From Cryobacterium mannosilyticum (GTDB taxonomy: Bacteria > Actinomycetota > Actinomycetes > Actinomycetales > Microbacteriaceae): a stretch of DNA of 64,000 nt. The position numbers and the translations under genes were made by a program. Below are positions 41,609 to 50,785 of this stretch, piece after piece; position 1 is the first letter of the stretch, and each line of letters opens with the position of its first letter. Where the stretch lies: positions 62,001 to 126,000 of the forward strand of contig NZ_SOFM01000021.1 of NCBI RefSeq assembly GCF_004402705.1, in the 5' to 3' direction. The notes beneath the pieces were generated by a model. It worked only from the letters and a program-made list of their open reading frames with translations, was not told the origin of the DNA and did no database searches.

Positions 41609-42111
41609 TGGCCGACCTCGACCGGGTGCGGCGCTGGGCCGACGCCCTCATCGCGCTGCACCTCGACCTGACCTGGACCTTCGCCTTCGACAACGCGAAG
41701 AAGCGCGCGGGACTGTGCAATTACACGGTGCGGCGGATCACCGTGTCGCGGTACCTGGCCGCCCGATACGACGACGACGAGGTGCACCAGATTCTGCTGC
41801 ACGAGGTCGCGCACGCCCTGGCCGGCCCGCGCGCCGGGCACGGGCCGAAGTGGAAGGCCGTCGCCAGCGGACTCGGCTACGACGGCAAACGCACGCACGA
41901 CGGCGAGATCGCCGACGAACTCGCTCCGTGGGTGGGAGTGTGCCCGGCCGGTCACATCCACTACCGCTACCGGCAACCCACCCGGGCGTTCGCCTGCGGG
42001 CTGTGCGGGCGCGGGTTCAACCGCGCGCACCTGATCAAATGGAACCGGAGGGAGATCACGGCGGCGGCACGGCGCCGCGCGGCGGCAGCCACGGGCACAG
42101 GCACGAGGTGA
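41608..42111 (+). CDS. SprT-like zinc metalloprotease-fold protein
   Basis: 167 residues, coupled to the dehydrogenase gene by a one-base overlap. The SprT core is clear: NAKKRAGLCNYTVRRITVSRY followed by HQILLHEVAHALAG with HExxH, then GHGPKWK. A zinc ribbon follows with CPAGH and CGLCGRGF. Related proteins act in DNA-protein crosslink repair in eukaryotes (Spartan), while the bacterial role is unsettled. The last bases of the gene begin a 14-bp repeat. Confidence 0.9.
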   Translation: MADLDRVRRWADALIALHLDLTWTFAFDNAKKRAGLCNYTVRRITVSRYLAARYDDDEVHQILLHEVAHALAGPRAGHGPKWKAVASGLGYDGKRTHDGEIADELAPWVGVCPAGHIHYRYRQPTRAFACGLCGRGFNRAHLIKWNRREITAAARRRAAAATGTGTR

Positions 42112-42312
42112 CGAACGCCCGGGACGAACGCCCCGGGACACCATGTGAGGAACACCCGGGACGAACACCCCAGAACACCCGGTGACGAACACCCGGTGAC
42201 GAACACCCCCGGACCATCACCCCGTGGCTGTCACCGGCAACCGTCACCCGTCAGCGGTCACCCGTCAGTCGGTGACGGTCAGTCGGTGACGGTCAGTCGG
42301 TGACGGTCAGTC
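42107..42312. repeat. Two arrays of 14-bp repeats between convergent stop codons
   Basis: The left array has degenerate units GGTGACGAACACCC, the first of which contains the stop codon of the SprT-like gene. The right array (about 42271-42312) has three exact units GGTGACGGTCAGTC plus a partial one and contains the stop codon of the DUF427 gene. In between lie more degenerate CCGTCACCCGTCAG units. Confidence 0.85.
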
Positions 42313-42609
42313 GGTGACCGTGACCTCTTTCCAGAAGGCGACGTAGTTGCTGTAGTCCTGGCCGACCCGCTCGAATGAGGCCGGGTACGGCGTGGGATAG
42401 CTGAACGCGCGGTCCTGCAGCAGGGCGTCGTCGTTCTTCACGCTGAAGTACTGGCATTCGCCCTTCCAGGAGCAGGTGTACTGGGTCGGGCTCTTCACCA
42501 GCAGGTCCTCGTTCACCGACGCCGGCGGGAAGTACCAGTTGCCTTCGATCCTGACCAGGTCGTCCTGCGGCGCTTCGGCGAGGACGGTGCCGTTGAGTAC
42601 TGCCTTCAT
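42307..42609 (-). CDS. DUF427 family protein
   Basis: 100 residues. A small beta-barrel with the family features VRIEGNWYFPPASVNEDLL, CSWKGECQYFSV and YPTPYPASFERV followed by the terminal VAFWKEVTVTD. It is a common actinobacterial stand-alone protein of unknown function, full length. The final codons GTCACCGAC-TGA are the seed of the tandem repeat that follows. Confidence 0.9.
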   Translation of the reverse strand: MKAVLNGTVLAEAPQDDLVRIEGNWYFPPASVNEDLLVKSPTQYTCSWKGECQYFSVKNDDALLQDRAFSYPTPYPASFERVGQDYSNYVAFWKEVTVTD

Positions 42610-42686
42610 GGGAGCTTCTCCTTGGGTCGGTGCCGGGCGTCTCGGCAGTCGGCCGAGGCCGTGCTCCGGCCGTGCTGGGGAAAACG

Positions 42687-43274
42687 TCAGGCTGGGAAGG
42701 TGAATTCCCGCAGCAGCGGGATCCCAGCCGATTCACGGCCGGCGTCCGACTCGACCGTCGCCCGGTCCGGCGCGCCGACCGCGGCCGCCACCTCGGCCTG
42801 CCGCCCGTCGGCGACGAGGGCGAGGGCCGTCTCCGAGGCGGTGACCAGGTGCCGCAGCGCCTGCCGGAGCCCGGTGAAGCTTGCGGCGGCCGCCGCCGCC
42901 TCCGGCGAGACGTGGTCGATCCCGAGGCCCGCGAGGGCGTCGATGACCGCGCCGGCGACGAGGAAGTCCTCGACCGCGAACCGAGCGGTGCCGTCGTTGC
43001 GCCGCTCGCCCACCGCGATCACCGCGACGGCGAACCGGTCGCCCTTCTCCGCCTGCCGATCGAGCACCCATTCGGCGACGCGCTCGACCGTGCCGAGATC
43101 GGCCCGGATGACCTGGTGCGCGGCCAACGGAGTGGGGATGCCCTGAGCGTAGCCGGTGGGCGGCAGCGCGTCGGCCAGGATCACGACGTCCGCCTGCCCG
43201 GCGAGGGCCTGGAAGCCGACGAGGCCGACATCGAAACGGACCTGGTATTTCTGCTGGGGCTCGGCGGCAATCAC
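42687..43274 (-). CDS. 2-phosphosulfolactate phosphatase (ComB)-like protein
   Basis: 195 residues. It resembles the ComB family: VDVGL/DVVILADAL-type acidic strand, then the hallmark VGERRNDGTARFAVEDFLVAGAVIDAL. Coenzyme M is not expected here, so the natural substrate is probably another phospho-acid. It lies between DUF427 and a coiled-coil membrane protein on the same strand, with gaps of about 50-80 bases. Confidence 0.8.
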   Translation of the reverse strand: MIAAEPQQKYQVRFDVGLVGFQALAGQADVVILADALPPTGYAQGIPTPLAAHQVIRADLGTVERVAEWVLDRQAEKGDRFAVAVIAVGERRNDGTARFAVEDFLVAGAVIDALAGLGIDHVSPEAAAAAASFTGLRQALRHLVTASETALALVADGRQAEVAAAVGAPDRATVESDAGRESAGIPLLREFTFPA

Positions 43275-43327
43275 CTCATCAGAATATCGGGAACGGCCCG
43301 GCGGACGGCAACTCTGCGGGCGCCGTG

Positions 43328-44593
43328 CTATTGGACGTCGAACCGGGCCAGCGCGTCGGCATCCGTCGCCAGCGTCATCGCCCGACGGGCTCCGTCCAGC
43401 GCCGCGACCGGGTCGGTCTCGGCCACCGCGAGGGTGAGCTGGCGCTCGGACTCGGTCAGGCGCGTGCGTGCCTCGGCGCCGACACGTCCGGGATGCCCGG
43501 TGATGAAGTCGCGGGTGACGGTGAGCTGGCTTCGCACGGCGAGCAGCGCGCCGGACAGGGCGCCGCGGGCGTTGTCGAGGCGAAGCTGCCGGTTGCGGGC
43601 GTCCGAACGGATGACGTCCAGCCCATCCATGGCCTCCCGGAGCCTGGCGAGGTCGGCGGCCGGATCGCTGAGGCGGGACGGCCGGCGCAGCTCGCCCAGC
43701 GCCGCGTCCGCGTCGGCGATGACACGGTTCAGGTCGGTGCGCGCGTCGGGCTCCTCGTGCGCGTCGCGCAGCGTGCGCGCCTCGGCCAGTTCGGCGTCGG
43801 CAGCGTCGAGTGCCCGGGTGAGGGCGGCGAAGCCGAGGTGCAGCCGGTCTTCTCCGGTCTCGATCGCGTCGAGCAGCTTGCCGGCCCGGAAGAGGCCGTG
43901 CTCGGCCGCCTGGAGCTGATCGCCGACCGGGCGGGCGGCGTCGGCGGCAAGCTGGGCCGCGGCGGCGTCCGTGGCGGCGCGCGCCTCGTCCAGGGCGGTC
44001 TGGGCGCGGCCGGCGTTGTCGCTGATCGAGGCGAGCGCGGCCGCCGAGTACGTGTGGGAGAGGCGGGCGAGGCTGGCCGCCCCCGCGGCGACGCGGTCGG
44101 AGACCCGGTCGAGGCGGCGCTGCAGCTTCTCGAGCAAGAGCGGCGCATCCCGTTCGAGGCCCCGCCGCGACGAGAAGTCGCGGGTCTGGGCCTGGAGCCG
44201 GGCGGTGGCCTCGTCGGCGAGCTGGGCGATCTGCTCGGTCCAGCGGCGGCGTTCGGTCTCGCTGTCGGGGATGCCGTCGTCGAGCTTCTGTTGCAGCGCG
44301 AAGGCTTCCTTGAGCTGGCGGGTGGACAGGGCGAGCGCGGCGGCGAAGTCGCGGGTGGCCCCCTCACCGAACTGGGCGAGGGCGAAGGCGAGTTCGTCGG
44401 CGTTGGCTTCGATCAGGTCGTCGGCGCGGACCAGGGCGATCGCGGCGGCACGGGAACGTTCGGCGGCGGCCGCCGCCAGGGCGAGGTCGCGGGCCCTGGC
44501 CCGGCGCCGGGCCAGGCCGACCAGCAGCGCCACGATGACGCAGACCACCCCGAGAACGATGGCCGAGGGCACCCACCAGAGTTCGCCAGTCAT
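43328..44593 (-). CDS. Membrane-anchored coiled-coil protein
   Basis: 421 residues from ATG 44593. No ribosome site is visible, but a TAGACT box ends 7 bases upstream, so the transcript is probably leaderless. One membrane helix (about 6-28, WVPSAIVLGVVCVIVALLVGLA) is followed by nearly 400 residues of Ala/Arg/Glu/Leu-rich helix with heptad character. It resembles the C-terminal part of actinobacterial TPM-domain proteins, but the TPM domain itself is absent. Function unknown; a scaffold at the membrane is plausible. Confidence 0.8.
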   Translation of the reverse strand: MTGELWWVPSAIVLGVVCVIVALLVGLARRRARARDLALAAAAAERSRAAAIALVRADDLIEANADELAFALAQFGEGATRDFAAALALSTRQLKEAFALQQKLDDGIPDSETERRRWTEQIAQLADEATARLQAQTRDFSSRRGLERDAPLLLEKLQRRLDRVSDRVAAGAASLARLSHTYSAAALASISDNAGRAQTALDEARAATDAAAAQLAADAARPVGDQLQAAEHGLFRAGKLLDAIETGEDRLHLGFAALTRALDAADAELAEARTLRDAHEEPDARTDLNRVIADADAALGELRRPSRLSDPAADLARLREAMDGLDVIRSDARNRQLRLDNARGALSGALLAVRSQLTVTRDFITGHPGRVGAEARTRLTESERQLTLAVAETDPVAALDGARRAMTLATDADALARFDVQ

Positions 44594-44600
44594 ACCGGCG

Positions 44601-44606
44601 AGTCTA
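44601..44606 (-). promoter_or_regulatory. -10 box of a leaderless transcript
   Basis: Minus strand TAGACT, 7 bases before ATG 44593. Transcription would start at or next to the start codon. Confidence 0.5.
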
Positions 44607-44702
44607 GCCAACGCCTGGGCCAGGTCTCCGCAACGAAACCGCCGATCCTGAGCCCATTCGCCGGCACCGCGGAGGGCACCGGATGCGGCGTCGGACGACC
44701 GG

Positions 44703-45140
44703 CTAGCCGCGCCGCATCTGGCGGCGGATCAGGTCGTAGTCGTGCCGCGAGATCTCGATCAGGCCGCGCCGGAGCTGGTAGCCCCAGTCGGGATCGTCGC
44801 GGGTGAATTCGAGCACGGTGAGCAGCGGGCGGATCGACGCGGCGACGGCATCCGTGTCGTAGTCGACCGGGTGCCGCCACGGCCGGTAGGACCCGGACCC
44901 CGCCTGGCCGGCCTGGCCCGTTCGGCCCGGGGCACCCTCGGCGATCCACCCGATCGCGGTGAACTCGCGCAGGGTCTCGCCATCGGACTCGGTCTTCGGC
45001 GAGTAGTAGACCACGCCGTCGGATTCGCGCATCTCCTCGAGGGCCGCCCGCGACCCGTGATTGGCCTGCGCGAGCCCCATCGACACTCCGCGGAGCACCT
45101 GCTCACGCGGCGCGACGCCCAGCCAGTATCGAATTGCCAC
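44703..45140 (-). CDS. EVE-domain (UPF0310) protein
   Basis: 145 residues with a GTG start; TACAAC ends 7 bases upstream, a leaderless arrangement. It begins IRYWLGVAPREQVLRGV and contains GVVYYSPKTESDGETLREFTAIGWI, the EVE fold of UPF0310 proteins, which belong to the PUA/YTH superfamily and are thought to read modified bases in nucleic acid. A Gly/Gln insertion (GRTGQAGQAGSGS) lengthens one loop. The C-terminus LRRGLIEISRHDYDLI is typical. Confidence 0.9.
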   Translation of the reverse strand: MAIRYWLGVAPREQVLRGVSMGLAQANHGSRAALEEMRESDGVVYYSPKTESDGETLREFTAIGWIAEGAPGRTGQAGQAGSGSYRPWRHPVDYDTDAVAASIRPLLTVLEFTRDDPDWGYQLRRGLIEISRHDYDLIRRQMRRG

Positions 45141-45147
45141 CCTCTCA

Positions 45148-45153
45148 GTTGTA
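45148..45153 (-). promoter_or_regulatory. -10 box of the EVE-domain gene (leaderless)
   Basis: Minus strand TACAAC, 7 bases before GTG 45140. Confidence 0.45.
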
Positions 45154-45183
45154 CTGCATCAGGATGCGCCACAGACTAGGGGC

Positions 45184-45783
45184 ATGCGTGTACTGCTGAA
45201 AGAGATCCTCGACTGCTCCCCGGATGCCGCGTGGCGCGCCCTGCGCAGCCCCGCCGTCTTCCGGGAGGTGAGTTCGCCCGTGGTGAGCGCCGAATCGCTC
45301 GAGGCAGGCGGGTTCCCCACCGTCTGGGAACCCGGCGAGCACCCGGTCGGCCTGAACGCGCTCGGCCTCGTGCCGATGGGCGAACAGGTGATCCGGCTCA
45401 CCATGGAGACCACCCGGAGGGACGGGGTGCGCATCCTCCGCGACACGGGCCGCGGTGTCTCCGGCGCGCTCGCCTCGGTCACCCTCTGGGACCACCGGAT
45501 GGCTGTCGCCGCCGACCCGGCCGGCACGGGGAAGACCCTGTTCCGCGACCAGCTGATCTTCCGGACCGGTGCGCTCACCCTCGCCAGCTGGCCCGTGTTC
45601 TGGGCCCTCTGGCAGTGGCGGATGCGCCAGCTCCGGCGTCTGGCCCCGACCTGGCGGCTCGACCTCGGCGTCGACCTGCCGGCCGATGCCGGCGCCTCTC
45701 CTGATGCGTCCGCAGCGGCCGACGCCTCGGCCGGCACGGTGTCCGGCGCCGATTCCGCCGCCGTTTCCGGGGTGACCGAATGA
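45184..45783 (+). CDS. SRPBCC/START-like protein
   Basis: 199 residues from ATG 45184. Residues 1-165 have the fold pattern of a polyketide-cyclase/START-like domain: LLKEILDCSPDAAWRALRSP, a beta-rich middle and a long C-terminal helix (FWALWQWRMRQLRRLAPTW). The last 30 residues are low-complexity Ala/Ser/Asp. Its TGA overlaps the next ATG (ATGA), so it is coupled to the DUF1684 gene. A lipid-like ligand is possible but unknown. Confidence 0.8.
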   Translation: MRVLLKEILDCSPDAAWRALRSPAVFREVSSPVVSAESLEAGGFPTVWEPGEHPVGLNALGLVPMGEQVIRLTMETTRRDGVRILRDTGRGVSGALASVTLWDHRMAVAADPAGTGKTLFRDQLIFRTGALTLASWPVFWALWQWRMRQLRRLAPTWRLDLGVDLPADAGASPDASAAADASAGTVSGADSAAVSGVTE

Positions 45784-46421
45784 CCACCACGCTCGGCGCC
45801 CTCCAGGTGGCCGACTGGCGCCGCCGGGTGTTCGGCCTCTACGCCGGGGTGCGCCAGCTCAGCGCACACGACCCCGCGGCCGGCCACGAACTGTGGCGCA
45901 GCGGCCGCGACGACCTGTTCGCGGGGCATCCGTCGTCGCCGTTGATGCCCGACGACCGGTCCGCGTTCACCGGCCTGCCCGTCGCCGCCTACGACCCCGA
46001 CTGGCGGTTCGAGGTGGAGGTCCACCGAGCCGAGCAGCCGTATCGGATCCAGGTGGACACGGGCACGGACGGCACGGTGCCGTTCGACCTCGTCGGCACG
46101 GTGCGCCTGCCCTACCTCGGCGCGATCGACCTGTGGCGCCTGGCCAGCTACGGCGGCGGGCTCTTCCTGCCGGTCAAGGACGGCCTGTCCGGCAAGCCCG
46201 GCGGAACGTACGGCGGCGGCCGCTACCTGCTCGACACCGTCAAGGGCGCCGACCTCGGTCCGGGCGCCGACGACGACACCCTCGTGCTCGACTTCAACTT
46301 CGCCTACAACCCGTCCTGCGCCTACGACCCGATGTGGGCCTGCCCGCTGCCGCAGGCCGGCAATGTCGTGGCCGTCGAGGTGCCTGTCGGCGAGCTGTAC
46401 ACCGGCGCGGAACACGACTGA
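45780..46421 (+). CDS. DUF1684 family protein
   Basis: 213 residues. It contains the family core WRRRVFGLYAGVR at the N-terminus, GRDDLFAGHPSSPL, a beta-barrel middle, and the signature DFNFAYNPSCAYDPMWACPL near 175. Proteins of this family are widespread in actinobacteria and uncharacterised. It is translated together with the START-like protein, which suggests a shared ligand or pathway. Confidence 0.92.
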   Translation: MTTTLGALQVADWRRRVFGLYAGVRQLSAHDPAAGHELWRSGRDDLFAGHPSSPLMPDDRSAFTGLPVAAYDPDWRFEVEVHRAEQPYRIQVDTGTDGTVPFDLVGTVRLPYLGAIDLWRLASYGGGLFLPVKDGLSGKPGGTYGGGRYLLDTVKGADLGPGADDDTLVLDFNFAYNPSCAYDPMWACPLPQAGNVVAVEVPVGELYTGAEHD

Positions 46422-46688
46422 GGCACCGTTCCTGGGAAGCCGCTTGACAGCATCCGCTAGAGTGGGAGCTTGCGAATGCGTAGTTGCGTTTGCTGCGTCG
46501 TAGAACGCCCTCTTCTTTCTTTCTCCGTCCGCCCACTCGTGGGCCGGCCGGATTTTGCGAATGAAACCTTCTTACGGCGAACGGATGTGCCCATCGGCAC
46601 CTTCGCCATGTGAATCCTCCTGGTTCCGGCCATTGCCATTGCGCAAATCCGGTCCACGTGAGGAATCTGATGCCCGAAAGGCACCACT
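46422..46688 (+). promoter_or_regulatory. Long leader of the DEAD-box helicase gene
   Basis: 267 bases without a gene. It contains TTGACA (46444-46449), a pyrimidine-rich run (CCCTCTTCTTTCTTTCTCCG) near 46508, and AAAGG before the TTG start. Long structured leaders are common before cold-induced helicase genes, so post-transcriptional control is plausible. Confidence 0.5.
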
Positions 46689-48239
46689 TTGTCTGAAACT
46701 TCCTTTGGCACGCTCGGCGTGCCGGCTCCCCTCGTCGCCGTTCTCACGGCGCAGGGAATCGACAGCCCCTTCCCGATCCAGGTCGACACCCTGCCCGACA
46801 CCCTGAACGGCCGCGACGTGCTCGGCCGCGGCAAGACCGGCTCGGGCAAGACCCTCGCCTTCGCACTTCCGATGGTCGCCCGCCTCGGCGGCAAGCTGTC
46901 CGGCGGCAAGCGCCGCCCGGGCCGCCCGCTCGGCCTGATCCTCGCCCCGACCCGCGAGCTCGCCACCCAGATCACCAATGCGCTCACCCCGCTGGCCGAG
47001 GCGTACGGCCTCAACACGACGACCATCTTCGGCGGCGTCTCCCAGGGCCGACAGGTCTCCGCCCTCAAGGCCGGCGTCGACATCGTCGTGGCCTGCCCCG
47101 GCCGCCTCGAGGACCTCATGAAGCAGGGCTTCGTGAGCCTCGACGCCGTCGAGATCACCGTGCTCGACGAGGCCGACCACATGGCCGACCTGGGCTTCCT
47201 GCCCGTCGTCACGCGCATCCTCGACAAGACGCCGAACAGCGGCCAGCGCCTGCTGTTCTCCGCCACGCTCGACAATGGCGTGGACAAGATCGTGCGCCGC
47301 TTCCTGCACAACGAGGTTCTGCACTCCGTCGACGAGGCCACCAGCCACGTCTCCGCGATGACCCACCACGTCTTCGAGGTCGACGGCGTCGAATCCAAGA
47401 AGGCCCTGATCGAGAAGCTCGCCTCGGGCACCGGACGCCGCATCCTCTTCATGCGCACCAAGCACCACGCCAAGAAGCTGGCCAAGGCCCTCACCGAGGC
47501 CGGTATCCCCGCCGTCGACCTGCACGGCAACCTGTCGCAGGTGGCCCGTGACCGCAACCTCGCCGCGTTCAGCGCCGGCGACGTGAGCGTTCTCGTCGCC
47601 ACGGATGTCGCGGCGCGCGGTGTGCACGTCGACGACATCGAACTCGTCATCCACGTCGACCCGCCGGCCGAGCACAAGGCGTACCTGCACCGCTCGGGCC
47701 GGACCGCCCGCGCCGGCAGCGCCGGTGACGTCGTCACGCTGGTCCTTCCGGAACAGCGCCGCGACACCGACGCGCTCCTGCGCAAGGCCGCCATCAAGGT
47801 GACCCCGCAGCGCGTGAACGCGGACTCCCCCGCCGTCGCCGCACTCGTCGGCGATGTCGCCGAGTACGTCAAGCCGCTTCCCCGCGCCGAGCAGCCGCAG
47901 CGCCAGTCGCAGGGCGGCCGTTCACAGGGCGGCGGACGCTCGCAGGGCGCCAATGCCCAGCGCAAGCGCGACGAGCGCGAGAGCGGTACCCGCGGCGGCC
48001 GTGACGGCGGCCGCGGCCGCAGCGGCGACTCCGTGGCGGCCGGCGGCTCTGCCCGCCAGGACCGTGCCGGACGCCCCGCGGCATCCGGTCGCAGCCACTC
48101 CCCGCAGGGGAACGGCGGAGCGGCCCGCACCGGCCAGGGTTCGGGACGCTCCGGCGGCCTGCAGGTCGGCGGCCTCGTGCGCGGTGCCGGCTCCACCGGC
48201 GGCGCACGCCGCTCGGCTCCCCGCCGCGCCCAGGGCTAA
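46689..48239 (+). CDS. DEAD-box RNA helicase with Arg/Gly/Ser-rich tail
   Basis: 516 residues, TTG start with AAAGG about 7-8 bases upstream. All helicase motifs are present: Q motif PFPIQ, Walker A GKTGSGKT, PTRELATQ, CPGRLEDL, VLDEADHMADLGF, FSATL, then ATDVAARGVHV and HRSGRTARAG. Residues about 395-516 are Arg/Gly/Gln/Ser repeats (QGGRSQGGGRSQ), a likely RNA-binding disordered tail. It probably acts in ribosome assembly or RNA unwinding in the cold. Confidence 0.96.
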   Translation: MSETSFGTLGVPAPLVAVLTAQGIDSPFPIQVDTLPDTLNGRDVLGRGKTGSGKTLAFALPMVARLGGKLSGGKRRPGRPLGLILAPTRELATQITNALTPLAEAYGLNTTTIFGGVSQGRQVSALKAGVDIVVACPGRLEDLMKQGFVSLDAVEITVLDEADHMADLGFLPVVTRILDKTPNSGQRLLFSATLDNGVDKIVRRFLHNEVLHSVDEATSHVSAMTHHVFEVDGVESKKALIEKLASGTGRRILFMRTKHHAKKLAKALTEAGIPAVDLHGNLSQVARDRNLAAFSAGDVSVLVATDVAARGVHVDDIELVIHVDPPAEHKAYLHRSGRTARAGSAGDVVTLVLPEQRRDTDALLRKAAIKVTPQRVNADSPAVAALVGDVAEYVKPLPRAEQPQRQSQGGRSQGGGRSQGANAQRKRDERESGTRGGRDGGRGRSGDSVAAGGSARQDRAGRPAASGRSHSPQGNGGAARTGQGSGRSGGLQVGGLVRGAGSTGGARRSAPRRAQG

Positions 48240-48384
48240 CCGAACTGAGTCACGAGGCAGGTGACCGCCGGCTGATCAGGGTTGTTCCGATGCCGGTGTG
48301 GACGCGCTCAATGTTGTCATAGGTGAGCCCGGGTGTCAGGGATGCTGCACGTGCCGCAGTACCTCCGTGCATCCGGGCCGCGAC

Positions 48385-49971
48385 CTACCCCACCCGCGAG
48401 GCGAAGATATCGCTGGCCGGGCGGGGTGAGATGCTGCCGGGCGGGTTGGCCCCGGCACCGTTCATCTGGGTGAAGAACGTCAGGAAGTCACCCTTCGAGT
48501 GGGTCAGGCCTTCGTAGTCCCCCGCGAAGTATCCGCGGGCCCTGGCTCCGCTCGACATGTCGAAGTCGGCACCCACCCGTGTCTCCTGCCAGGTGGCGCC
48601 ACCGTCGTGGGAGTGCAGCAACCATGTGCTCGTGACCAGCGGAATCCCCGCATCGTCATTGCGGAAATCGTAGTAGAGCACACCGATGCTGCCGTCGGGC
48701 AGGACGTGCACGCGCGGCGTGAATGCCGGCGAGGAGTGGACCGTGTTGATGGCGTAGGACACGGTGCCCCAGCTTGCGCCGCCGTCGGTGGACTTGGCAA
48801 AGGCAATCTGGTCTCTCGCGTTCCCGGTGGAGCGGGCGTCCTGCCAGGCCGCGTAGACCTCCTGGTGTCCCGGACGCGGATCAGTCGCCCAGGACGGGAT
48901 GATGTCGCCCGTTCGCACCGGGCTGCCGAACGTTGGGTCAGTGACCCCGACGCTGTTCAGCTTGTCGACGATCGTCGGGGCCGACCAGGTCGACCCCCGG
49001 TCGGCGGAGCGCTGGATGGCGACGTTGTCGCCCCGCACTTTCTTCGCGTTCTTGAAGTTGTAGATGAGGTCAAATCCGTTCACCAGGTCCTCGGTGCCGG
49101 TGACCACAATCTCGCTGCCGATGGTCTGGTTGATGGTTCCCGGATCGAAGATCTTGCGCGCGGCTTCCCAGGTTGCGCCACCGTCCGTGGTTCGTGAGAA
49201 CCACGTCGGCCCGTGATAGCCGATGGCGTGCTCGCCTGCCACCCGAGAGGCCCGTTCAACGGGGAACTCGAGCCGGTCCCACACGGCGTAAACGTAGCGG
49301 GAGGAGGTTGGGTCGGCGGTGATTGAGTTCTTGTCGTTGAAGACGTTGAGGTCCGTGTCGCGCTTGAGCACGGCATTCGGACCCCAGGTCGCGCCGCCGT
49401 CGGTCGACTTGCTGACCAGAAGCGCGTTCTCACCGCTCAGCGTCTGGTTGAAGCTGAGCGAGAAGGCATAGGCGGAACCGTCCGGTGAAACGCTGACCCA
49501 GGGGTCGGTTGAGCGCTCGTAATCGCCACCGTTCGCCACTGTGCCTCCTGTGCACCGCGAAAACGCCGGCTGAGTTCTTGACGGTTGCCAGGTGTCGCCG
49601 CCATTGGTGGAATACCCGTAGTACGTCGCGTTGGAACCACCGTCAGACCACCGGTCCTGCTGCCAGCCGCCGACGAGATTGTCTTCATTCGCGGGGTTGA
49701 CCGCAACAGACGGTTCGAGCTCGGTGCCGGGGAAGTTGGTTCCGACCTGAGCGGAACCTGGGACGCCGTTGCAGGGAGGACCATCAGCGTCGGCCCCGGC
49801 GAACGGGCTGCCGATCGAACTCGCCCGAACGAGCGGACTCGCACCCAGGGTGCCGGCAACGGCAGCGGTGGCGGGGACCCCCGCCACGGCAATAGCGCAC
49901 GCCAGAACGACGAGGACCCGCTTTCGAGTGGCCTCGACCCGGGGATGACGCGGTCCGCTGTTCTGATTCAT
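48385..49971 (-). CDS. Secreted BNR-repeat (sialidase-fold) protein
   Basis: 528 residues; AAAGGAG 8 bases before ATG 49971. A signal peptide (about 1-40, VLVVLACAIAVAGVPATAAVAG) is followed by a beta-propeller with at least five Asp-box motifs: STNGGDTW, STDGGATW, TTDGGATW, SADRGSTW, STDGGASW, SHDGGATW. The sialidase catalytic Arg triad is not obvious, so it is better called a BNR/exo-sialidase-fold secreted protein than a sialidase. It stands alone, with 145 bases to the helicase gene end. Confidence 0.88.
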   Translation of the reverse strand: MNQNSGPRHPRVEATRKRVLVVLACAIAVAGVPATAAVAGTLGASPLVRASSIGSPFAGADADGPPCNGVPGSAQVGTNFPGTELEPSVAVNPANEDNLVGGWQQDRWSDGGSNATYYGYSTNGGDTWQPSRTQPAFSRCTGGTVANGGDYERSTDPWVSVSPDGSAYAFSLSFNQTLSGENALLVSKSTDGGATWGPNAVLKRDTDLNVFNDKNSITADPTSSRYVYAVWDRLEFPVERASRVAGEHAIGYHGPTWFSRTTDGGATWEAARKIFDPGTINQTIGSEIVVTGTEDLVNGFDLIYNFKNAKKVRGDNVAIQRSADRGSTWSAPTIVDKLNSVGVTDPTFGSPVRTGDIIPSWATDPRPGHQEVYAAWQDARSTGNARDQIAFAKSTDGGASWGTVSYAINTVHSSPAFTPRVHVLPDGSIGVLYYDFRNDDAGIPLVTSTWLLHSHDGGATWQETRVGADFDMSSGARARGYFAGDYEGLTHSKGDFLTFFTQMNGAGANPPGSISPRPASDIFASRVG

Positions 49972-50091
49972 CCGGGGCTCTCCTTTGAACTCGGTCCGTT
50001 CGACGTGACGAACGGTACCCCGTTCAGCCGCTCCACGCTAGACCGCGCGAGCCGGGGAGCAGCCGCGTCAATCGGCGCCGAGCGTCTGAGC

Positions 50092-50097
50092 TAGTCT
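50092..50097 (+). promoter_or_regulatory. -10 box of the GNAT gene (leaderless)
   Basis: TAGTCT ends 6 bases before ATG 50104, leaving no room for a leader. Confidence 0.5.
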
Positions 50098-50103
50098 CGG
50101 GTC

Positions 50104-50637
50104 ATGGTCACCACAGCGCTCATCCGTCCCGTCGTCGAATCGGATGCCGAGAGCCTCGGCCGCGTGCATGCCACCTGCTGGCACGAGACGTACGACAACC
50201 AGCTCAGCGCCGCCGCTCTCGAGCAGCTCCAGCCCGCCCGCCTGGCCGCGATGTGGCGGCGTTTCAGCTCACAGGGGCCGCAGTACCGGCAGGTCGCCGC
50301 GCTCGTCGACGGCGAGATCGTCGGCTTCGCCGGCAGCGGCCCGGCCCGCGACACCGACAAGCCGGCACCGACGGAGCTCTATTTCATCTACCTGCTGGAT
50401 GCCTACCACGGCACCGGCATCGGCCAGCAGCTCTTCGACGCCGTCATCGACGAGGGACCGTCGTGCCTGTGGGTCGCCGCCGAGAACGCCCGGGCCCACT
50501 CGTTCTACAAGCGCAACGGCTATGCCCCGGACGGCCACGAGCAGGACCAGGAAGTCCTCGGCGAGGAGTTGCACGAGGTACGCCTGGTGCGGCCCCGGTC
50601 GCTCGCCCGGCGCCTGTCACTCGCCACCGCCGGGTAA
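50104..50637 (+). CDS. GNAT family N-acetyltransferase
   Basis: 177 residues. It has IRPVVESDAESLGRVHATCW at the N-terminus, a beta-strand and P-loop for acetyl-CoA (LLDAYHGTGIGQQLFDAV), and the ENARAHSFYKRNGY end motif typical of GNAT enzymes. The substrate is unknown. The gene is probably leaderless. Confidence 0.93.
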   Translation: MVTTALIRPVVESDAESLGRVHATCWHETYDNQLSAAALEQLQPARLAAMWRRFSSQGPQYRQVAALVDGEIVGFAGSGPARDTDKPAPTELYFIYLLDAYHGTGIGQQLFDAVIDEGPSCLWVAAENARAHSFYKRNGYAPDGHEQDQEVLGEELHEVRLVRPRSLARRLSLATAG

Positions 50638-50785
50638 CGCGCCGCGCGGGTCCGCGCGCCGGCGGCGCGCGGACGGTAGGGATGGAGTTTTTCGCGACGC
50701 GCCGCATCCTTCGCCGGCGAACCCGGCGTGGCGCGAGTTTCTCCACCCGAACGAGAGCGGAGCGGAGCGCTGCGCTGCCGCCGCG

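Noticed and set aside
42107..42312. CRISPR array.
   Set aside because: Units are 14 bp tandem repeats without unique spacers, and no cas genes are present.
48385..49971. Calling the BNR protein a sialidase.
   Set aside because: Asp-box repeats alone occur in many propellers; the catalytic Arg triad and Tyr/Glu pair are not identifiable.
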